Positions 7,126-10,423 of a DNA stretch of 10,423 nucleotides are shown here, piece by piece; position 1 is the stretch's first letter; every line of letters starts with the position of its first letter. The DNA is taken from the NCBI GenBank assembly GCA_016776705.1, contig JADHSW010000100.1:1-10423 (forward strand), given 5' to 3'. The notes under the pieces are model-generated. The model saw only the letters and a program-made list of their open reading frames with translations, was not told the DNA's origin and did no database searches. This stretch comes from Rhodospirillales bacterium (GTDB taxonomy: Bacteria; Pseudomonadota; Alphaproteobacteria; Rhodospirillales; JABHCV01). A program made the position numbers and the translations under genes.

Positions 7126-7560
7126 TCAATCTTCCTCTTCGGCGCGAAGCAGGCCGTCGAAAATAAGAAAAATTGTGATCATGGCGCCTGCGACTGTCAG
7201 GCCAACGCCGAATTCGATAAGGGTGATGCCAAGATGTTGCCCGGCATGAACATCATTCGCGAGGACGGAATAATTCAGGTAACCCCCGCCCATCAATGAA
7301 GAGACGACACCGACCCCCCCGAAAAGCAGCACTCCCGAGGCCAGCATAAGGCGTGTCAACCATGCCGGGGCGGCCTTGCGGGCGTTGTCGACGCCGAATA
7401 TCAGCGCGTAGAGAATGAAAGCAGATGCAAAAATAACCCCTGCCTGAAATCCGCCGCCCGGTCCAAAGTCACCGTGGAATTGGACATACAACCCAAAAAG
7501 CATGATCGGTGGAATAAGCAGTTTGGAGATGACGCGAAGAATGGAGGTTTGGTTTAACAT
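7126..7560 (-). CDS. mrpB: Na+/H+ antiporter subunit B (MrpB/MnhB)
   Basis: A 144-residue membrane protein with about four TMs. The hallmark HGDFGPGGGFQAGVI (29-43) identifies the MnhB family, as do the second-half features (GQHLGITLIEFGVGLTVAG). MrpB is a small structural subunit needed for a functional Mrp complex. ATG 7560 forms a one-base TAATG overlap with the upstream stop and has GGAGG at 7568-7572, 7 nt upstream. The product ends in an acidic EEED tail. Neighbours are the DUF4040 gene upstream and mrpC 3 nt downstream, the same order as in mrp operons once the MrpA C-terminal domain is counted as a separate gene. Confidence 0.94.
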   Translation of the reverse strand: MLNQTSILRVISKLLIPPIMLFGLYVQFHGDFGPGGGFQAGVIFASAFILYALIFGVDNARKAAPAWLTRLMLASGVLLFGGVGVVSSLMGGGYLNYSVLANDVHAGQHLGITLIEFGVGLTVAGAMITIFLIFDGLLRAEEED

Positions 7561-8090
7561 TATGAATCCTCCACCGGCATTGATTTATCACTTTTCTTTT
7601 TTCGGCGACGGGACCGTCCGATCAGGGCCATTACCCCAGCGGCGGCAGTAAAGATCACTGTCGTTTCACCCAGCGTGTCATAACCGCGATAGCTGGCGAG
7701 AATCGAAGTCACAATATTGGGCGGGCCAACTTCATGGGCGGATTTTTCAATATAATGGGGGGCGACATGATGGTGAATCGGGGCCGTGGGGTCGCCGTAT
7801 GGCGGCATGTCCAATGTAGCGTATATCAAGAGTGCACCGGTTACCGTGACGATAACTAGGGGCAGCGGGGAAAACATCTTGGCGTCTTTTTCCATGCTTG
7901 TCGTAAGCGCCAGGGTTCCCAACATCAGCACCGTTGATATGCCCGCGCCGACGGCGGCCTCGGTAAAGGCGACATCGACCGCGTCCATGACCACATAAAT
8001 CACAGCAGCCAAAAGGCTGTAGATTCCAGACAGCATCACCACGGCGAATAGATTGTGCATCCGCACCAGGGAATACGCCGTTACAGCCAT
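7560..8090 (-). CDS. DUF4040/MrpA C-terminal-like antiporter subunit
   Basis: A 176-residue membrane protein matching the C-terminal part of MrpA, here as a stand-alone gene. The first half is DUF4040-like (MbhD-like) with DAVDVAFTEAAVGAG (36-50, E44). The second half is MbhE-like with PPNIVTSILASYRGYDTLGE (123-142), equivalent to the VILVDFRGFDT-GE motif of MrpA, followed by a last TM and a basic tail (RSRRRKKK). A loop at ~104-120 is rich in His. The only canonical start is ATG 8090, but it has no Shine-Dalgarno and would cut into an apparent first TM: the open frame continues upstream as I-E-D-L-I-V-I-V-L-L-S-F. A start at CTG 8117 (CTGA overlap with the mrpG stop) or ATC 8126 (purine-rich AAAGG upstream) would restore the helix. 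Coordinates given use the conventional ATG. Confidence 0.85.
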   Translation of the reverse strand: MAVTAYSLVRMHNLFAVVMLSGIYSLLAAVIYVVMDAVDVAFTEAAVGAGISTVLMLGTLALTTSMEKDAKMFSPLPLVIVTVTGALLIYATLDMPPYGDPTAPIHHHVAPHYIEKSAHEVGPPNIVTSILASYRGYDTLGETTVIFTAAAGVMALIGRSRRRKKKSDKSMPVEDS

Positions 8091-8113
8091 GAAAGACAGC
8101 AGGACAATGACGA

Positions 8114-8491
8114 TCAGGTCTTCGATAACCTTTTCCTTTCTTCCTCAAGCTCTCTCATCAAGGCCAGTTCAATTTCGTCGGTGGGGTCGTCGTCCCTGAT
8201 CGGTTCCTGCCCGGCATCCAGTGCAGCCCTTGCCAGGGCATGGGTTGTGGTCGGGCTGGTGAACATCAAGAACAGGATAATCAGGAATATTTTGACGGAA
8301 ACCATCGTCAATCCGGCTTGCAGCATCATACCGGCAAAAAGCATCAAAGCGCCCATGGTGTCAATAATGCCTGCACCGTGCATCCGTGAAAACATGTCGG
8401 GCAGCCTGATCAGGCCGATGGCCCCGATCAGGATAAAGACCGAGCCGCCCAACAGTAAAACCCAGCTCGCAATGTCGATCAGCATTTCCAT
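8114..8491 (-). CDS. mrpG: Na+/H+ antiporter subunit G (MrpG/MnhG/PhaG)
   Basis: A 125-residue membrane protein with three TMs. The family motif GSVFILIGAIGLIRLPDMFSR ends with RMHGAG near residue 41, as expected for the PhaG/MnhG/YufB family. The C-terminal ~45 residues are hydrophilic and strongly charged (DDDPTDEIELALMRELEEERKR), probably a cytoplasmic helix and longer than in minimal MrpG proteins. ATG 8491 shares one base with the mrpF stop (TGATG), with GGGGGA about 6 nt upstream; a second ATG two codons in is an alternative. MrpG is a small structural subunit of the antiporter; E, F and G are adjacent in most mrp operons. Confidence 0.93.
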   Translation of the reverse strand: MEMLIDIASWVLLLGGSVFILIGAIGLIRLPDMFSRMHGAGIIDTMGALMLFAGMMLQAGLTMVSVKIFLIILFLMFTSPTTTHALARAALDAGQEPIRDDDPTDEIELALMRELEEERKRLSKT

Positions 8492-8778
8492 CAGATGTCC
8501 CCCGGATCGTTTTCGGGTACGGGCGGGGCCAGGTCGCCGAATCGGACAAATTTGGACACGGCGATGGTGCCGATGAAATTGATCAGTGCATAGACCATGG
8601 TGATGTCAAGAAATTCGGGGCGATCAGTCAGGAAACCGTAAACCGAAATCAGTAACATGGTCAGGGTGCCGAAACTGTTGACGGCGAGAATTCGATCATA
8701 AACAGTTGGCCCCTTATAGGCCCGGATCAGTACCAGCAGCATGGTAACCAGGATGGCGAGGGCGGCTGCACTAAACAT
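8491..8778 (-). CDS. mrpF: Na+/H+ antiporter subunit F (MrpF/MnhF)
   Basis: A 95-residue membrane protein with three TMs (~3-20, ~33-51, ~57-77). The hallmark GPTVYDRILAVNSFGT (23-38) and DITMVYALINFIGTIAVSKF (58-77) identify MnhF/PhaF. A buried Asp in the DIT motif (D58) is typical of the family. ATG 8778 overlaps the mrpE stop by 8 bp (ATGTTTAG) and has GGAGG at 8788-8792, 9 nt upstream. The start sits at the end of a run of eight A residues shared with mrpE. Its role is a small membrane subunit of the Mrp complex, between mrpE and mrpG. Confidence 0.93.
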   Translation of the reverse strand: MFSAAALAILVTMLLVLIRAYKGPTVYDRILAVNSFGTLTMLLISVYGFLTDRPEFLDITMVYALINFIGTIAVSKFVRFGDLAPPVPENDPGDI

Positions 8779-9277
8779 TTTTTTTCACCTCCACGGTGCC
8801 ATCCGCCATGCCTTCGACGTCATGAACCCGGCGATCCATCTCACCCGTCAACAACCCCTCGATGGATGATGGGGTCAAGGCGTGGATATCCATCGCCCCG
8901 TTGATGAGTTTCAGGGTCACGGTTCCCGGGGTCAGGGTAATGGAATTGGCGTAAAAAACATGGCCCAGCTCTGTCACCTGTGAGGCCTTGATATGCAGCA
9001 CCTTGGGGGTAATTGGCAATTTCGGGTGAAGGATAACCTTTGCGACGTCAATATTGGCCTTGACAATTTCCCATGCTAGCCAGGGCCAGAACAACAGGGC
9101 GCGCCAACTGATATGAATGGGGTGACCTTCATGGTCGATCACATCCATACGATTGGCGATTATCACGATAACAATGATCGAGCCAAAGCCAAGTGCCAGC
9201 AGCCAGGCTTCAAAAATTCCCGACAACAACAGCCATAATATTCCCAAGGCACCACCAAGGCTCAGCGCGTGTATCAA
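8771..9277 (-). CDS. mrpE: Na+/H+ antiporter subunit E (MrpE/MnhE), first gene of the operon
   Basis: A 168-residue protein of the MnhE family: two N-terminal hydrophobic segments (~7-42), a third around 59-72, then a soluble domain. Diagnostic elements are WEIVKANIDVAKVIL (69-83) and YANSITLTPGTVTL (109-122), matching the MrpE pattern of SxTLTPGT. The start is TTG 9277 with AAGGGA 7 nt upstream; the frame closes at a TGA shortly above it, so no ATG is available nearby. MrpE supports assembly and ion exchange in Mrp complexes. As the first gene, its upstream region (from 9278) should carry the operon promoter, but I could not identify convincing -35/-10 boxes. Confidence 0.93.
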   Translation of the reverse strand: MIHALSLGGALGILWLLLSGIFEAWLLALGFGSIIVIVIIANRMDVIDHEGHPIHISWRALLFWPWLAWEIVKANIDVAKVILHPKLPITPKVLHIKASQVTELGHVFYANSITLTPGTVTLKLINGAMDIHALTPSSIEGLLTGEMDRRVHDVEGMADGTVEVKKNV

Positions 9278-9300
9278 ATTGTCTTCCCTTCAGGGTGGTC

Positions 9301-9318
9301 TTTTCTCAAATAAGAAAA
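9301..9318. repeat. Inverted repeat in the divergent mrpE/DUF192 region
   Basis: A perfect AT-rich inverted repeat TTTTCT-CAAATA-AGAAAA with 6-bp arms lies in the 54 bp between the mrpE start and the DUF192 gene. It could be an operator or simply AT-rich promoter DNA. A second, shorter dyad, CCCTTCAGGG, lies next to it at about 9286-9295. No recognised regulator consensus matches either. Confidence 0.35.
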
Positions 9319-9331
9319 TAAATTGGTCGCC

Positions 9332-9889
9332 ATGAACGAGCCAGAAAAAAAGACATTTATTTCACGGTTTCCTGCCTTTTTAGGTGGGGGTGAATCATTG
9401 TTGCGCAGAAGACAGGCATTTCGTTGGCATTGTTTCGTCATTGCCCTAATTACAGCTTTCATTGGAATGCCCGTATCAGCTTTTTCAGGCGAATCGCCAG
9501 GGATTGTCTTTGAGGTTTCTGAACTTACAATTGTTCACGGGGATAATCGCTATCATTTTCGTATTGAAGTTGCAAATACCGGACTTACCCGTCAGCGGGG
9601 GTTGATGGAAAGGCGACATCTGGATGCAAATGCAGGGATGCTTTTCGATTATGGAACTCCCAAGCAAATTCACATGTGGATGAAGAACACTTTTATTCCG
9701 CTGGATATGGTGTTTATCGATAAGTTTGGCAAGATAATTGGCATTGTCGCGAACACAACTCCGCTTTCAACGAAGGTTATTGCCTCTCCTGGACCGGTAC
9801 TCGCGGTTTTGGAGTTGAATGCAGGTACGGCGGCGCGATTGTCGATCGAAATCGGTGACAGGATTGTTCATGAGTTATTTCAGCCTTGA
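9332..9889 (+). CDS. DUF192 family protein, exported
   Basis: A 185-residue protein whose C-terminal ~110 residues match DUF192: RQRGLMERR (88-95), AGMLFDYG (101-108), MWMKNTFIPLDMVFID (115-130), VLELNAGTA (159-167) and IGDRIVH (174-180). These are the family's conserved WM-NT-PLD and LEL-AG motifs. The biochemical function of DUF192 is unknown. A hydrophobic segment (~33-48) ending in PVSA-FSGE looks like a signal peptide with AXA-type cleavage near residue 50, so the domain is probably periplasmic. Start choice is uncertain: ATG 9332 lacks a clear Shine-Dalgarno, the TTG at 9323 would add three residues, and TTG 9398 has AGGTGGGGG 7 nt upstream and gives a signal peptide of normal length (MLRRRQAF...). 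Transcribed divergently from the antiporter operon; base composition is a little more AT-rich than its neighbours. Confidence 0.85.
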   Translation: MNEPEKKTFISRFPAFLGGGESLLRRRQAFRWHCFVIALITAFIGMPVSAFSGESPGIVFEVSELTIVHGDNRYHFRIEVANTGLTRQRGLMERRHLDANAGMLFDYGTPKQIHMWMKNTFIPLDMVFIDKFGKIIGIVANTTPLSTKVIASPGPVLAVLELNAGTAARLSIEIGDRIVHELFQP

Positions 9890-9941
9890 GCGCCCTGTCA
9901 TGGGCATTGTGTAAAAGAGGCGGAATCGGTTACGCTGATTT

Positions 9942-10406
9942 ATGATAAAGACAGTAAAAAAATCGCCTCAAAAGAGGGTCTCTCGCCCAAAGGTGTCAGT
10001 CGACGGTCCGCGTCCGGTTGATATGCATGTGGGTCAGCGATTAAGATTGCGCCGTACCTTGCTGGGAATCAGTCAGGAGCAATTGGGTGAATCGGTCGGC
10101 CTGACGTTTCAGCAAATCCAGAAATACGAGCGTGGCGCGAACCGCATCAGTGCATCGCGCCTTTATGAGTTCTGCCAAATCCTGGATGTTTCCATCACCT
10201 TCTTTTTCGATGAAATGACGAAGGATGTTGAAAAAACCAAGGGGGCTTTTTCAAAAACTTTGTCTGATCAGGCGCAGTCAGTCCTGCAAGATGATTCCAT
10301 GACCCGTCGTGAAACCCTTGAGTTGGTGCGCGCCTACTACAAAATCGCCAATCCATCCGTACGAAAGCGACTGTACGAACTGATCCGCTCAATCGAGAAG
10401 GTTTGA
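9942..10406 (+). CDS. XRE-family helix-turn-helix transcriptional regulator
   Basis: A 154-residue cytoplasmic DNA-binding protein. Residues ~28-90 form an HTH_3/Cro-C1 domain: VGQRLRLRRTLLGISQEQLGE holds helices 1-2, VGLTFQQIQKYERGANRIS (52-70) contains the recognition helix, and ASRLYEFCQILDVSITFFF closes the domain. This pattern is typical of the SinR-like XRE regulators common in alphaproteobacteria. The C-terminal ~65 residues are predicted helical (RRETLELVRAYYKI, VRKRLYELIRSI) and could serve for dimerisation. The first ~27 residues are basic and polar. ATG 9942 has only a weak purine-rich stretch upstream (AAGAGGCGG at a long spacing); ATG 10023 just before HVGQR is an alternative. 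It lies 52 bp after the DUF192 gene on the same strand and may be co-transcribed. Its target genes cannot be deduced. Confidence 0.88.
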   Translation: MIKTVKKSPQKRVSRPKVSVDGPRPVDMHVGQRLRLRRTLLGISQEQLGESVGLTFQQIQKYERGANRISASRLYEFCQILDVSITFFFDEMTKDVEKTKGAFSKTLSDQAQSVLQDDSMTRRETLELVRAYYKIANPSVRKRLYELIRSIEKV

Positions 10407-10423
10407 GCTAGGGTGATCTGAAT

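Noticed and set aside
1839..9277. Respiratory complex I or membrane-bound hydrogenase operon
   Set aside because: The subunits belong to NuoK/L/M/N-related families, but there are no quinone-, NADH- or hydrogenase-type subunits, and MnhE, MnhF, MnhG and MnhB motifs point to an Mrp-type antiporter.
9274..9462. 62-codon minus-strand open frame overlapping the DUF192 start, ending at the mrpE start
   Set aside because: Most of it is antisense to the DUF192 gene, it has no recognisable domain and no ribosome site. Only its last 19 codons could be a leader, which is mentioned as a weak possibility.
9892..9905. Possible terminator GCCC-TGTCAT-GGGC after the DUF192 gene
   Set aside because: The stem is only 4 bp and no T tract follows, so it is not convincing as a terminator.
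9910..9941. Possible promoter TTGTGT ... TACGCT before the XRE regulator
   Set aside because: The -10 match is poor and would place the transcription start at or inside the start codon; co-transcription with the DUF192 gene is equally plausible.

Overview
The window looks like chromosomal DNA of a free-living alphaproteobacterium, most likely Rhodospirillales-like. This is inferred from moderate GC content, a long-form GreB, a SinR-like XRE regulator of a type common in that class, and the style of the Liv ABC ATPases. No tRNA, rRNA, CRISPR array, insertion sequence or phage gene is visible. The DNA is almost fully coding; the only gaps are 156 bp (1136-1291), about 54 bp (9278-9331) and 52 bp (9890-9941).

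Left edge, plus strand (1-1135): the 3' end of a LivG-type ABC ATPase, joined by a TAATG overlap to a complete LivF-type ATPase with an unusual ~52-residue N-terminal extension. These are the two ATPases of a branched-chain-amino-acid-type (HAAT) importer whose other genes lie to the left.

Centre, minus strand (9277 down to 1292): one long, tightly overlapping operon of ten genes encoding an Mrp/Mnh-type multisubunit cation/proton antiporter. In transcription order: mrpE, mrpF, mrpG, a DUF4040/MrpA-C-terminal-like subunit, mrpB, mrpC, mrpD, a second antiporter-type subunit resembling the N-terminal module of MrpA/NuoL, a small two-helix membrane protein, a third antiporter-type subunit with altered TM7 residues and a C-terminal helical extension, and greB. 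The E-F-G-A(C-term)-B-C-D order matches the membrane arm of the archaeal membrane-bound hydrogenase Mbh rather than the classic mrpABCDEFG order, but no hydrogenase genes are present here. The membrane proteins probably form one complex that exchanges Na+ (or another monovalent cation) for H+. GreB, a transcript-cleavage factor, starts 4 nt after the last antiporter stop codon, so it is probably translationally coupled. A hairpin with a short U tract follows greB.

Right edge, plus strand (9332-10406): a secreted or membrane-anchored DUF192 protein divergent from the antiporter operon, then a cytoplasmic XRE-family regulator. Neither has a demonstrable link to the antiporter.

The most noteworthy material is the antiporter operon: its Mbh-like order, three PF00361-type subunits, the altered third paralog, the small conserved-looking membrane protein, the greB attachment, and the missing canonical start for the DUF4040 gene at the position expected from its N-terminal helix. 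Clusters of this general type are known in proteobacteria, so the novelty is functional (what the third subunit and small protein do) rather than a wholly new system.
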